NCBI GenBank assembly: GCA_029688955.1
Contig: JARUKZ010000029.1
Coordinates: 1-55,373 of the forward strand
From: Chitinispirillales bacterium ANBcel5
GTDB taxonomy: Bacteria; Fibrobacterota; Chitinivibrionia; Chitinivibrionales; Chitinispirillaceae
Length of the DNA: 55,373 nucleotides
Direction of reading: 5' to 3'
Below are positions 12,701-19,521 of the stretch, in pieces. The translations under genes and the position numbers were made by a program. How positions within the stretch are numbered: the first letter of the stretch is position 1; every line of letters begins with the position of its first letter. The notes under the pieces are model-generated. The model had not been told where the DNA came from. It did no database searches and saw only the letters and a program-made list of their open reading frames with translations.

Positions 12701-15700
12701 ATAATTTCCATACGGAATCGAAAATGAATTGATCCTACTACAGAATTCACCCCAGTAATCACACTCATATGCAGCAAACTCACCATAACTGAGACTATCG
12801 ATATACTGATGTTCGATAGTACCGTCACTATCCTCGGTATAGGTAGTGTGAATGGTCGCACCTTCCAATATAAGTTTACTGTTTTCGTTGTGAGGACCAT
12901 ACCCATCCTTAAACAGAACCTCAAGGTTACCTATAATAGTATTGTCAGCGGTTGCGAATCCATTTAGGTATCTGAATTTCAAATAGGCTGTTTCATAAAC
13001 CGGATTAATTATGGTAACCGTAGGAGGAGTTTCTCCATCGGCAGCTATAATGCCAAATCTCTGCTGTACCCAATTTCCGGGTTTTCCTTCAGAATCACTG
13101 GGTAATATTCTCAGCACATAACAATTCTGAGCACTGACACCCTGATCAGGGAACTCAATTAATCCATCTTCATTGAACACCCGCCATTGATTGACATTTT
13201 CATCATTGCGCTCTATTTCAACAACCATTTCATACTCTTCGCCATCAACTACCTTGTGAAGAGTTGCTTCAATATCAGCAGTTTCATCAAACTCACTTTC
13301 AAGAGTAACAGTGAAAGCCGGTGTTACAGACATATAATATCCATTTTCCAGTGGAATCTCCGGAGTTATAACCGCACCAGGTACACCATCCTCATTTTCA
13401 AGTGTTGTTTTTTCTAATTGTCCACTGTCGGACATATTACCGTACCGGTCAACGGCCACATAGCTGAAAGTAATTTTCTCATTTGAAGGGATATCGTTTG
13501 CAACAATTTCAATTTCAAATCCCTTATTACCCCCCCAGGTATCAAGCTCATGTTTTGAAAAAACGGGTGCTTCTGTACCCTTGCTAAGAGCTATACCATC
13601 AATTCCAACACCGTCATCTACCATATAGATGTCTATGGTACTTATTCCTGAATCAAGATACACCGCTGGCCCCTGTATCCAATCTGGATCAGCAGAGAAA
13701 ACAGGCTCACCACCCATCTCGATCGCTTCATCGTTCACAAACCAGTAAAACTTTTGTCTGCTTTCAGTGTTTCCTTCAGATGGAAGATACCATAACGTAT
13801 ACCGTTCTTCCTCAGATGACCTGTCAGCACTTGCCTGTTCTTGTGTTAAATAGATTCCATATGAAATAAAAGGTATACCATCAAGGTTTCCATGGAAATC
13901 ATGACTTCGGTAGTTTACACCTATAGGGGGATAGAATTTTCCGCCCGCAAGCCCCTCTTCCTCTGTATATCTGTCGATCCATTGATGAATTGCACCCACA
14001 CCTTCATGCTTAATCCACTGTCCAACACCAGAATTAAGTGAAGCTTCAAAACTGGGCATAAATGAAATCCAGCCATTTTCATCCTTAGTATATAAATTCC
14101 CAAATTCATATTCTCTGTTGGTAACTTCTTCACATAACGATCCAGGTGACCAACTCATATATAGTGTACCTGCCATCTGTTCTTTAGGATTGGATTCGCC
14201 GATTTTGTTTAAATTAGTGGAATTTAAAGTGACAGAGCGATGAGTTTTATCAGTAAGTTCAAACTGTGGATTGGTAACTTTCCTGTATTCCTGTGAAGCG
14301 ACTTTATTTTGTGTGCCTCCAGGCCAGCTCGAACGCATTGTAGCTTGAACAGTATCGGTAATGATTTCTGTAATATCATACCGACAAGTGTATTCGGTCA
14401 CCGTTTTTGTAAACCACCAAAACGTTCTTTTTTCTGTTCTTCTTATTTCACATTCCGTATAAATCAAAGTATCATTACTTTCAATGCATTCGCTACAGGA
14501 GTTAATTGTCTGATGTATGCTATAATTATTGGTATAGGTAGATTCAGCCGCGACAATAAATTCTAAGGAGTCATAAACGGTACGCCTTGCAAAATCATCA
14601 ACAGAAATAAGCTCACTTAAGTCACTGCGATCAATAACGATCTCTGTATTTCCAGTGTTCTCAATATCTACATTTACAGGTACACTAAAACTAGTATCAT
14701 CGAAGTAAAATTTCACTTCTTCAACACTAAGTGAGCGGTCATCCTGTTTTTGAATATTTATCACCAGATCACCGCTTGTATTTTCCTGGTGTATTATAAC
14801 ATCCCCAGTAAAAGAATTATCTTTTGTATATAGGTTATCGAATATTACAGACTCGCTTCTGTTTCCGTATCTGTCTTTTAAAAACACTTCCGCTCTGTAA
14901 TGAGCGTCTTCGTGAAGATTAAAATTGTTTAATTTTAATCTGCGATTTTTTATTGCAGAGAAACCAACAGAATTGTTTTCTGGCACGTTACCTGCGTGCC
15001 CATCCTCTATTAAAGCTACTGCTGTAATGATTGTTTCAGTATTGGGGGCACCATATATCTTAAGTTCTTTGACTCCACTACTCAGGCGGTAATTTAAGTT
15101 TTCTATTCGCTGCCATCCCGACTCAGAGCTTTTAATTACATAATCTGCAATGATATTGTCTCCAATTTTAAAGAAGACAGTATCAGACTCATTAGCTTCT
15201 TCAACAAAGAATGATACACTGTAATTATTATCAACGGGTATATCAATTAACCACGAAGTATATATTTCAGGACTAAAAGGTTGGGTGTAATTGGTAGTAT
15301 TAGTAAAAGACCCGCCAGAAGCAAGTACATATGCGGTATCATCTTCACCTCCGGTGCCTTCTATATAAAGCCCGGAAAGAAAATAGGGATCCTTTTTACT
15401 TGTATTGTGAGTATAGGTAGTATTCCAATCAAGATGACGAATGATCCACCCATCATCATTCTGTACCGATACATTTGTAATATCATAAGTAGATAGAAGC
15501 GTATCGCCGTAAAATTCACCATTTCTAATCTGGTTGAACTGAACGACAACATCAGTTTTTATTCCAAGACGTCTGTTTTGTACTAAAAAGTCTGCATCAT
15601 CACGAGACATTAATGGTACTGTTACAAGGGGTTCATCTGGATTTCTGAAGCTCTGTGGAGCATACATGAAAAAAGCCCTGGATGTTGATCCTTCAGTTAC

Positions 15701-18700
15701 TTCATTGCTATAGCTTGGATAGTTCCAATTGGCTTTTCTGAATTGAGAATACCCCAAAGCAGAAGTGGATATTCTTGATTCTATATACCGTACGTTATAC
15801 TCAAAACCACCTTTGCGAGTTAATATCGAGTCTTCTACTTCCTGGCGTGTGATTCGAAACGTCCACTCCTGTTTATTTCCAGGCAAATCTGTGTGCCCGT
15901 AATCATCAATTATAAAAGATTGAGAATCAGCCACAGTACCAAGCGAGTCACAATCCCCCTCCCAGCTCAGCATTATTTCTGAAGGATGTTCTGAATAGAA
16001 TAACTCCTCAGTTTGAACTCTGAATAATAAATCACCAGTCCCCTCCTCCTGTGATACCGAAACTGCGTCATCCTTTATTACATTGTGAGGGGATAAAATA
16101 AAATTAATACCAGTAAGATCCGATCTAAGTACAACGGTATCAATCACTGAAGGTAAGGTGCTGTACATATCACTTATAGCTGAGATATGATAAACGTCAT
16201 TGGGAACATTATCAAATGTGTATGTCTCTCCGATTCCAATCTCAGTAGACATAGTAAACTGGTTTAATAATCCTTCCAGTTGAACCGTTACCACTGTAGT
16301 TGTGTCTATGCCCGGAAGCTGATTACCAGCAATATTACCTGAAACTGTATAGTAACCACTCTTAGTAGAAGCTCTTAACTCCGAGATGCCTTCGTTACCC
16401 ATAAGGTCGACAGCTTTCAGTTGAAATAGATACTCTCGTGAATCTTGAAGTGAATCAACTGTTATTCGCCGCTGTTGAATGTGTTCTTCACCCAAATCGA
16501 TACTAAAATTTTCAGGTGCATCCTGCCCTTGAGGAATAACATTCAAAACAAGACGGGCAAGATTTTTCTCAAAGCTGTTCCATCGTAAAGTGAGACTATG
16601 TGCAGCTTGTTGTGATAAGTATAGATTTGTAAGAGGTGCGTCAAAATCAACATCAACAGTCATTTTTGAAAGCTCTACCTGAACACCATCAGTAAAAGGA
16701 AAAAGGAATGTGGCAGTTTGATCATTTTTGTAGTTTATATTACCTGTTGAAGTCGAATCCATGATCCAATCATAAAGCGTTTTACCTGTAAACACACCTC
16801 CGGCAGTGTACACATTACTTGATGTTGAATTAAATGAAAATTGATATTCTCCACATCGTTGTTCCCCTCCTCTTGAATGGGGTTTACTGTTCTCAAAAAT
16901 TTCTATTCCCTCTAAATAGGGCATAGCTTCATATTCATTAATATCGCCCAGTCCATCATAAAGATAAACTCTTTCGGATTGAAACCAAATTGGATCGGTA
17001 TTTCCGGCAACTGTGACAGTACCCAGAAAATCTCTTCCAGCAGGATTTTGCATAACCTCAATGTTACATAAATTTAGTCCGGGATTGGATACAATAAATT
17101 TCACCTGTCTTTCACTTACAAGCTCCGGATACAAAGGATCACAAACGGTAACTGTTATAAAGAAACTATCAGCAGGAAGCCATTCTTTATCAGGTTTTAC
17201 AGACAGAGTGTTTGTTAAAGGTTCTATACCAACAGTAATACCTTGAGGAACAGTTTTTACACCCCAGCTTAGCTCCATAAGATCCTGATCGGTGCAGGAA
17301 ACATAGTATCCCTGGTTAAATTCATTTGTTTTTGCAAGATTGATTTCAAAGTTATCGTTAAAAGGTATTTCAAAATCATTTAACGTTGATAAAATACATG
17401 GAGGGGAGAGTGCTGTATCCTGATACTCAAAAGCACCAATATCAATGAATTCACCAAAAACCCTATTATTTCCTTTAAAATCATAAGGATACAGACCAAC
17501 TGGGTAAAATTCTACACTTCCAGCATTTATTGCTGGTGAGTTTGGCGCAAGAGAAAAGTTACGTTCTTCTACGTTATTAAATCGCGGATTCCTACTGCTG
17601 TTACCTTCTCCTCCATAGTACCAATCACTAATTATTGAATATAACGGTGTAGTATTATTTCCCGTTTCACTATGCGGTAAAATTTCGTCAAAGACAAATT
17701 CTTCTCCATCATTTTCCCAAAGAATTGAATTAGCAACAAGACTATTAAACAAACCTGCTGAGCCACTGTCTGATCTGTTTTGAGTAAATGTACTGTTAAT
17801 TATCTCTGGATACATTTCTGAATGATCATCACTATAAATGGTATAATTTGCATCATTATTATAAACAACAGAGTTTATTATTTTACCATTCCAATTGTAA
17901 GCAACTGAGCCATAATCAGCACTGTTTTCTGTTATTAAACTCCTGTCCAATACAGTGCTGTGATACGACCTGCCATAGCCAACCCCACCACCATATTTAG
18001 CTTCATTACTTTTAAAAGCACAATTACTAAAGAGTGCTCTTGCACCTGATGCAACCGATACAACTCCTCCAAAATTTGCCATATTGGAATCGAAATTACT
18101 CTCAAAAATTTCGCCATAGGTTGATGCTGATTCGCTACAGGTTGGTTGCAGGAACAAAAACACTCCACCTACGCTATCAGCTTTGTTTCCCCTAAATACA
18201 GAGTTATTAACAACTACAGTGTCTTTATCTGGTACCCACGCTCCTCCAAATTGAGCTTCATTTTCTAAAAATTCCAATTCAAAGGCATTGAGCCTTAAGT
18301 TGTACCCCCCACTACCATATATAGCTCCCCCCATATAAGAAGCAACATTTTTCTCGAACACATTAGCTTCTAAATTACCGCCTGATCCCAGGTTAAGAGC
18401 TCCGCCATATTCGGCACTGTTTTGGTAAAAACGGTTATCACTAATTGTAGTTAAAATGGTAAAATTAACAACCGCTCCTCCATATATACTACTGCTGTTA
18501 TCAACAAAGCTGCAGCCGATGATTGTTGACTCCTCACCCCTTATGTAAACTGCACCAGCATTAGAATTAGAGCTATTGTTCTCAAAGGTCGAACTTTTTA
18601 AAATAATTGTATCACTTTCTACGTTAACTGCTCCACCACCAAACCCTTCATTATCTGTACTGTCTATAGATTTACAATTTCTAAAGGTAGCATCAATAAT

Positions 18701-19429
18701 ACTGGAGTAATAAGATATGGAATATACAGATCCACCATTAGCCGCGCGATCTGCTACAAAACTATTATCTCCGGTGATATACAATCTTTGGCCATAAAAA
18801 TATACAGATCCACCTCTATTGGCTTTGTTATTTTCAAACTTAGAATCAATAACTTTAGCGCTATATGGTGAATTTAAATTAATCGCCCCACCATCTCCGG
18901 TTGAAGTATTGTTAACAAATTTACATTCTTTAATGGCAATGTGAGGCGTATGAACAGAAAGTGCTGTTTCTTGGTTATCTTTAAATTTCAGCCTTTTAAG
19001 CACTAAAAAATCTCTATCTTTTTGTGTCCACTTTACTGCCATTAGATTTTTTGTTCTTTGGGAAACATCTTCTCTGGTAAAAGTGGTAAGGCTATCAGGA
19101 TCCTTACTGTTATTAACAGGGCAGTATCCACCAACAATAGTTAAGGTTTGTCTGTCAAAACCAGATCTCCAGCCGATTGTATAGGTTGTTTCACCCGGAT
19201 CGTATACTCCTTTAGATATACGCAACTCTACATCACCTTTAATTACTCCCACACTATCCAGAGCCTTTTGAAAATCGGTAAAAGCATTTTCCCATGAAGA
19301 GCCGTTCCCTTCACCCTGAACGGCATTTTGATCAACATAAACAATTCTCGCTGCAGTTACATGAATACTGAATAAAAGCATTAGCAGTATAAGAATCATA
19401 AATTTGCGATGTAAAGTTTTACTTGTCAA
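716..19429 (-). CDS. Giant 6237-residue mosaic secreted/surface protein
   Basis: The start is a TTG at 19429 with a GGGAG Shine-Dalgarno 7 bases upstream; the next in-frame ATG is 10 codons in and would shorten the signal peptide. Residues 1-27 are a Sec signal peptide ending VTA. Approximate layout: 28-672 right-handed parallel beta helix of the polymorphic-outer-membrane type (repeated GGA.. and F..N.A motifs); 675-790 putative Ig domain; 930-1025 FnIII; 1027-1115 carboxypeptidase-regulatory-like; 1120-2460 further beta sandwiches; 2463-3615 long beta-strand-rich stretch with no family I recognise; 3943-4140 FnIII; 4803-4930 DUF2341; 4933-5130 LamG; 5140-5715 four divergent copies of one unassigned unit; 5796-5913 CARDB; 5956-6060 VCBS/FG-GAP-like with calcium-type motif DTDGDGFIDSND; 6106-6237 second CARDB-like domain. 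No anchor or sorting domain is visible at the C-terminus. Likely an adhesin or surface matrix component; this is inference from architecture. Confidence 0.9.
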   Translation of the reverse strand: MTSKTLHRKFMILILLMLLFSIHVTAARIVYVDQNAVQGEGNGSSWENAFTDFQKALDSVGVIKGDVELRISKGVYDPGETTYTIGWRSGFDRQTLTIVGGYCPVNNSKDPDSLTTFTREDVSQRTKNLMAVKWTQKDRDFLVLKRLKFKDNQETALSVHTPHIAIKECKFVNNTSTGDGGAINLNSPYSAKVIDSKFENNKANRGGSVYFYGQRLYITGDNSFVADRAANGGSVYSISYYSSIIDATFRNCKSIDSTDNEGFGGGAVNVESDTIILKSSTFENNSSNSNAGAVYIRGEESTIIGCSFVDNSSSIYGGAVVNFTILTTISDNRFYQNSAEYGGALNLGSGGNLEANVFEKNVASYMGGAIYGSGGYNLRLNAFELEFLENEAQFGGAWVPDKDTVVVNNSVFRGNKADSVGGVFLFLQPTCSESASTYGEIFESNFDSNMANFGGVVSVASGARALFSNCAFKSNEAKYGGGVGYGRSYHSTVLDRSLITENSADYGSVAYNWNGKIINSVVYNNDANYTIYSDDHSEMYPEIINSTFTQNRSDSGSAGLFNSLVANSILWENDGEEFVFDEILPHSETGNNTTPLYSIISDWYYGGEGNSSRNPRFNNVEERNFSLAPNSPAINAGSVEFYPVGLYPYDFKGNNRVFGEFIDIGAFEYQDTALSPPCILSTLNDFEIPFNDNFEINLAKTNEFNQGYYVSCTDQDLMELSWGVKTVPQGITVGIEPLTNTLSVKPDKEWLPADSFFITVTVCDPLYPELVSERQVKFIVSNPGLNLCNIEVMQNPAGRDFLGTVTVAGNTDPIWFQSERVYLYDGLGDINEYEAMPYLEGIEIFENSKPHSRGGEQRCGEYQFSFNSTSSNVYTAGGVFTGKTLYDWIMDSTSTGNINYKNDQTATFLFPFTDGVQVELSKMTVDVDFDAPLTNLYLSQQAAHSLTLRWNSFEKNLARLVLNVIPQGQDAPENFSIDLGEEHIQQRRITVDSLQDSREYLFQLKAVDLMGNEGISELRASTKSGYYTVSGNIAGNQLPGIDTTTVVTVQLEGLLNQFTMSTEIGIGETYTFDNVPNDVYHISAISDMYSTLPSVIDTVVLRSDLTGINFILSPHNVIKDDAVSVSQEEGTGDLLFRVQTEELFYSEHPSEIMLSWEGDCDSLGTVADSQSFIIDDYGHTDLPGNKQEWTFRITRQEVEDSILTRKGGFEYNVRYIESRISTSALGYSQFRKANWNYPSYSNEVTEGSTSRAFFMYAPQSFRNPDEPLVTVPLMSRDDADFLVQNRRLGIKTDVVVQFNQIRNGEFYGDTLLSTYDITNVSVQNDDGWIIRHLDWNTTYTHNTSKKDPYFLSGLYIEGTGGEDDTAYVLASGGSFTNTTNYTQPFSPEIYTSWLIDIPVDNNYSVSFFVEEANESDTVFFKIGDNIIADYVIKSSESGWQRIENLNYRLSSGVKELKIYGAPNTETIITAVALIEDGHAGNVPENNSVGFSAIKNRRLKLNNFNLHEDAHYRAEVFLKDRYGNRSESVIFDNLYTKDNSFTGDVIIHQENTSGDLVINIQKQDDRSLSVEEVKFYFDDTSFSVPVNVDIENTGNTEIVIDRSDLSELISVDDFARRTVYDSLEFIVAAESTYTNNYSIHQTINSCSECIESNDTLIYTECEIRRTEKRTFWWFTKTVTEYTCRYDITEIITDTVQATMRSSWPGGTQNKVASQEYRKVTNPQFELTDKTHRSVTLNSTNLNKIGESNPKEQMAGTLYMSWSPGSLCEEVTNREYEFGNLYTKDENGWISFMPSFEASLNSGVGQWIKHEGVGAIHQWIDRYTEEEGLAGGKFYPPIGVNYRSHDFHGNLDGIPFISYGIYLTQEQASADRSSEEERYTLWYLPSEGNTESRQKFYWFVNDEAIEMGGEPVFSADPDWIQGPAVYLDSGISTIDIYMVDDGVGIDGIALSKGTEAPVFSKHELDTWGGNKGFEIEIVANDIPSNEKITFSYVAVDRYGNMSDSGQLEKTTLENEDGVPGAVITPEIPLENGYYMSVTPAFTVTLESEFDETADIEATLHKVVDGEEYEMVVEIERNDENVNQWRVFNEDGLIEFPDQGVSAQNCYVLRILPSDSEGKPGNWVQQRFGIIAADGETPPTVTIINPVYETAYLKFRYLNGFATADNTIIGNLEVLFKDGYGPHNENSKLILEGATIHTTYTEDSDGTIEHQYIDSLSYGEFAAYECDYWGEFCSRINSFSIPYGNYTFEVNADLLSMETDHSGEYKIYSQETVLYDDRDNPARLSSHLDRQSSVPFTKYGVIDTFYSWRDRFFIRDVVKYSPSRDGFSLDACIMTFSRDRSGSNDVFEMVAQGQCHNCGPNLTFTVLDPSSLRPAFKAFDLLDRPVDITYTHSDPELVVDYGTDGFSVENSDIGEAIYRGWRVKVDEYVFNEHGVTVNDMSIGLNEETFPPQKNDNNSFVPNFSGLEIRGDIDLNQGALHVRGSAISEANDVSLTTRGDYTFTDISKLRFGYAQPTDFEMTMPEGYNLKAPTWKNETLYPNESLVIPVGASDGFILGYEGIRKVHAQGEIERTFKEKQENKLSGRLPITIRKGYLTLRGDILITYAARNFQVRVTPNETDSLFTLAANFFKNRDEEVGISRGSIGFFSDFSVNTLYAKKMGGGRYSVVPKQFGIAPITAPGFDIFHTSEGVRILLLAPDFQLGGLISNNAGDIFEMSSDCNFETSIYNAGFNVAGALTNISGRIDLPDDIMSCFGIGGISNITQQVAQFSIRSIMLGYEKGEEHDKLTIGTDASIQLGKAFSNIGMEGEKILLSELTTSYSNNTWALETMRGSGFTTPRTFNLGNRGYVELLNGGHGLSLGYKKGENLNVRMDNWTLRTTEKFPIEGLRNISLILDSLIYEKDLNGGNDKGRIKAIGASMEYVPPNGELTIGNYGFGDVVLRVSADGKDAELEGDEIGNKSGVDAYFSLEFGYIQIGDSTISTMCGDQKSEIRIYFDGRYFVRGCLTWNQKIGVVPWGDTDNPTLFIDPGESGGSVGFTIEQGKGFTGSLYNVKLRSAYSIPVLGDVNVDVNRLSFGIQDGKASLDTLDVSWLVNRTIMDYDIAKISVREVNFGYNADIPDNINLENDGKSFWIGMQPIVDFRLGESCELDIDPSIYFVSDISESSRDIEFIYNFGGGFNCEIAGMQFGSGIEVRDGYFGLPDSYIDLSKLVERGIMKKGASARVDFVNLNWERVEGEWKLNEDFDTEVDLTTDHSFNICGLTVNGTFDFGRLFKSGRERGVGFTGITLKMSDNFGGTEIPIGMNLFINGKKPFLHPEFDQPNKIVIPISGLNLTDNISLFSLLMEFGVEQREESQSRSWYFRGKASMDLKGAVNNVAVDLSLERPQPRDNITGINHAILTIKLDKSARIPLGTTGAYISGFRGAMYDGFGMPISAVECNIPELPPGLKAEIAIFIEYEDPLVAQGSVGFWVHLRRLNFGLTGELTVLEGIATAQSCIALYNNGSAFHGSFIVRMELGVAIEGGFRIDIWSDETGGNFTADASARIGLKRKTLINRRWLKIPRKTFWLGEQFVNAGKFDNEQSGFTTGFRFFRRSWGVGIIDKKFKIGNMGKYRLKPAPIYQTAGTFGTMNVMSDGSDQTAYMVTSDVEYKNPGLVLEGTEVISITSAVSSGRYEWPEEALRVYNPADTSELFSDNLVEESGTHSDYEETLDNLRARSWENNGIKDSVLVAYPKTLYDEEVFFENLMFAGLRPAKPNVDATVMDTDSGQVVVFSGSVSDFQFDTRDLIKIDEDGETDTLFRQRMDLKFFLSSLGRRDTLSRGKHMYNYLDIHYSQFEGYEEGHTSILDNENIDFVYDETKIGTPQGRVLKINDLALKTDQFSTGKYALSVAVEIIDFVVEDGREGGKIILPDTALSEAAVFRNDPVVILSSTTNDILSIDVVNNAPAEAPRGLTATGSSVKIEDGEFWPSKDETRSIYMKWEQDYNPNISGYLVTWTSDSHPEYSREASIGKTNSYTITIPSIPDSIYAVDSASAQGAMTLDTTYTISVDSFYIDLSEADKDRADRVDTVYINDSSFVLRYFEKVRDTSYEKTITAVDEISPNKVYGKSLDIDFYRSTSFTVTLTPVSTVHREVTETVHLWDETVEITDTIPVDSIHEHLSVSVSGVELGSSGGSDKNDFDITFDASDVNGSDPIPVPLNEGKTVRMQVDATHPDIAIDEADASGYGEIFAIIPNNYDESGILDVSIPSVGSRHSSFMVTEYEKPTGLTFTPIQETVTCREMFGSSCYRTTRDGDSVDVCRDSLVCSDEDCENLDPNNPEHEFAQVGLCGGKPDELVRKRTPFEEYTAYVAVVNNGRRDVPVNQPGPAVYDSVRFIVTPPRPLVHNISPDYIRKGKADTLSIAVSNIWKDTSDLRAEAVIGWYNDDGSVTEEKFDLQWNENLFKMDTTDNPDWQIATAAQYQIRIPVETINPDVRGEFDLFVYVNNKDTTLSGIDVATPSNSFPVAFIHNPDDIACPVRYHCDSTNAIYVMDFIGNYPLYPEVGDSVTVLFTELHDLNPDHYTIHILDDENNELKEIEDFRVEYYGLWFYMPNLGTSGQEIRVVTNLSDKSNLPSACHDQDWGIRQPLTYSDERNYSIEQHGDGFRITLTTDNHEFAKNDVIRYFFGHKKHRGGPEGYKKTYHKNSVVSMESSNWVNAVITQNGSNRDTLIKWIEVNRCPELYYTAGNPVDSIFTAVPGDTLIIKSQEQDGHDAINRPEIYHCFTFADGTSECSDTIVINSNMRSPLRIERKSKDVHFDDRVRFECSREYTFDIDLPPTERIRKITIPSARINEAITSPVYNYPLLLRIDESIVDGLDDLINGYFNFRNSNMRHLPFEIERIDSANTHIDVWVEMDTLDPGLGNNSIYIVKDTVEHTSLDMWSTYRAVYHLHNNHVLDNSAQNRFHIPVESDSVITDGVIGKGMYTNNTITYEPESGHLLGLNDDGVTLSGWIRIEQEITANTEIVTLTDDHNTTVVTLALSPEGAVKFVAGTDTLSTMDNVVEMNEWLHVAATYNKRETENRGRIIVNGVQVASKPMNNGRNLRFGNGTLHVGGDRYGVAFPGSIDELRIAPVAIAPEWHTLDFYTQRRLNDFLTPPAGVTSVTSVSDPAYRVVSSIDEKTPVFNNEWIINELPKHLSDNLLIQIPWYTRRLREDTLFSVTLNGPAKVTVLYDSRKVSIPSFLGSYEGPEQRDVFLRSTKSGTVIPFDTYTKQIEQGGKVFFGSPGADADFPFVVLIDTQSPTHHGLRVSAQNTDTKIESKINEETLIFSDREYRLDSLPHKLADGVIVRTSNSFRNSKSNNRFTVNRPARVTMLMDTTRVPGEEFGAWNDESQRVRGKRLPILSAGQEQDIWFNLYSKRLAAGDFSVPGAGIHEVSSEYGYAFIVQEDTISRDTLPIIDTGVSVYYDSAVYIRYIPHHLENAGLVRTYQADYSSDARELMHIEMNRSGYLYCAIERGVNSPPSFISEYDSNTGGWKPANQIISTQFQDFDLYKKFHRPGSHTFSGMRSGGETSNRYNYFFVVRDTVLPETIEPEMGQDPLRTGYLYPDVAPFKDRDAVITYVTPDIRGKEFIEQNLFSSGCRPVSFVTNNPVRVWVATDPKMRTDGSFLSEDKWERTSSVISLSDDLEDRVVWSREFEPGTITIPGVHCDVFQPGVENPIIAVEFYALPYRGYEATDLAVRGIGDERRAESNSYIMEDLDIIYAAEVGMSSQSWTMDVNLKNAAVEPGDTMKVLAPFSDSVIVQSDSSVVVTSPTFTLPDLVPYHISAADVTVNAIDLRSRGWVRVAFKNDSDVPVDQSFKVVLFEDMDGDYRYNRFVDRYIGRIVVDGLEPNQSRLYQIDIDSNLTYPNRVLFAFLDEYDQIEEFDKSNNIIYTGTTCEGYSQPVYTEDDVFDRETIEANLPQFRDTTLFAYLRDTDGDGFIDSNDSLAVVYTSDFKLHAVMAYTNEPLFNPFYVDMSSVTNLRVDDFTGTGVPEILIGSKIYTPKGDKVIDLSDTVPPADLHSLPSFDFNRDGEADPIIYDQGFVMVRSGRDNTLLYVHPFNSWTGEQDMVTVGVAADIVRGAYRCYDLNVSYPRLSPINEDSTEVTVRIANPGASTIERGIDLTVYADGVVEDSLTSAVDEVTGRRDDWNERRKDPSVVSVGELFITSDFHPGDFEDVTLKVRVPEGAQRLWFVIDGRNVYFEVNEEDNVVSYEL

Positions 19430-19521
19430 AAAAAGGCTCCCTTTTTAATCCGGAATTAGGTGTAATGCACTGAACACTGATACACTAACTCTATTCAGAT
19501 ATATTTAAATTTTTTTCTACA

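Noticed and set aside
716..19429. Giant frame as several fused or mis-assembled genes
   Set aside because: No internal stop, no change in sequence character and no internal signal peptide was seen; the sequence alone supports a single gene.
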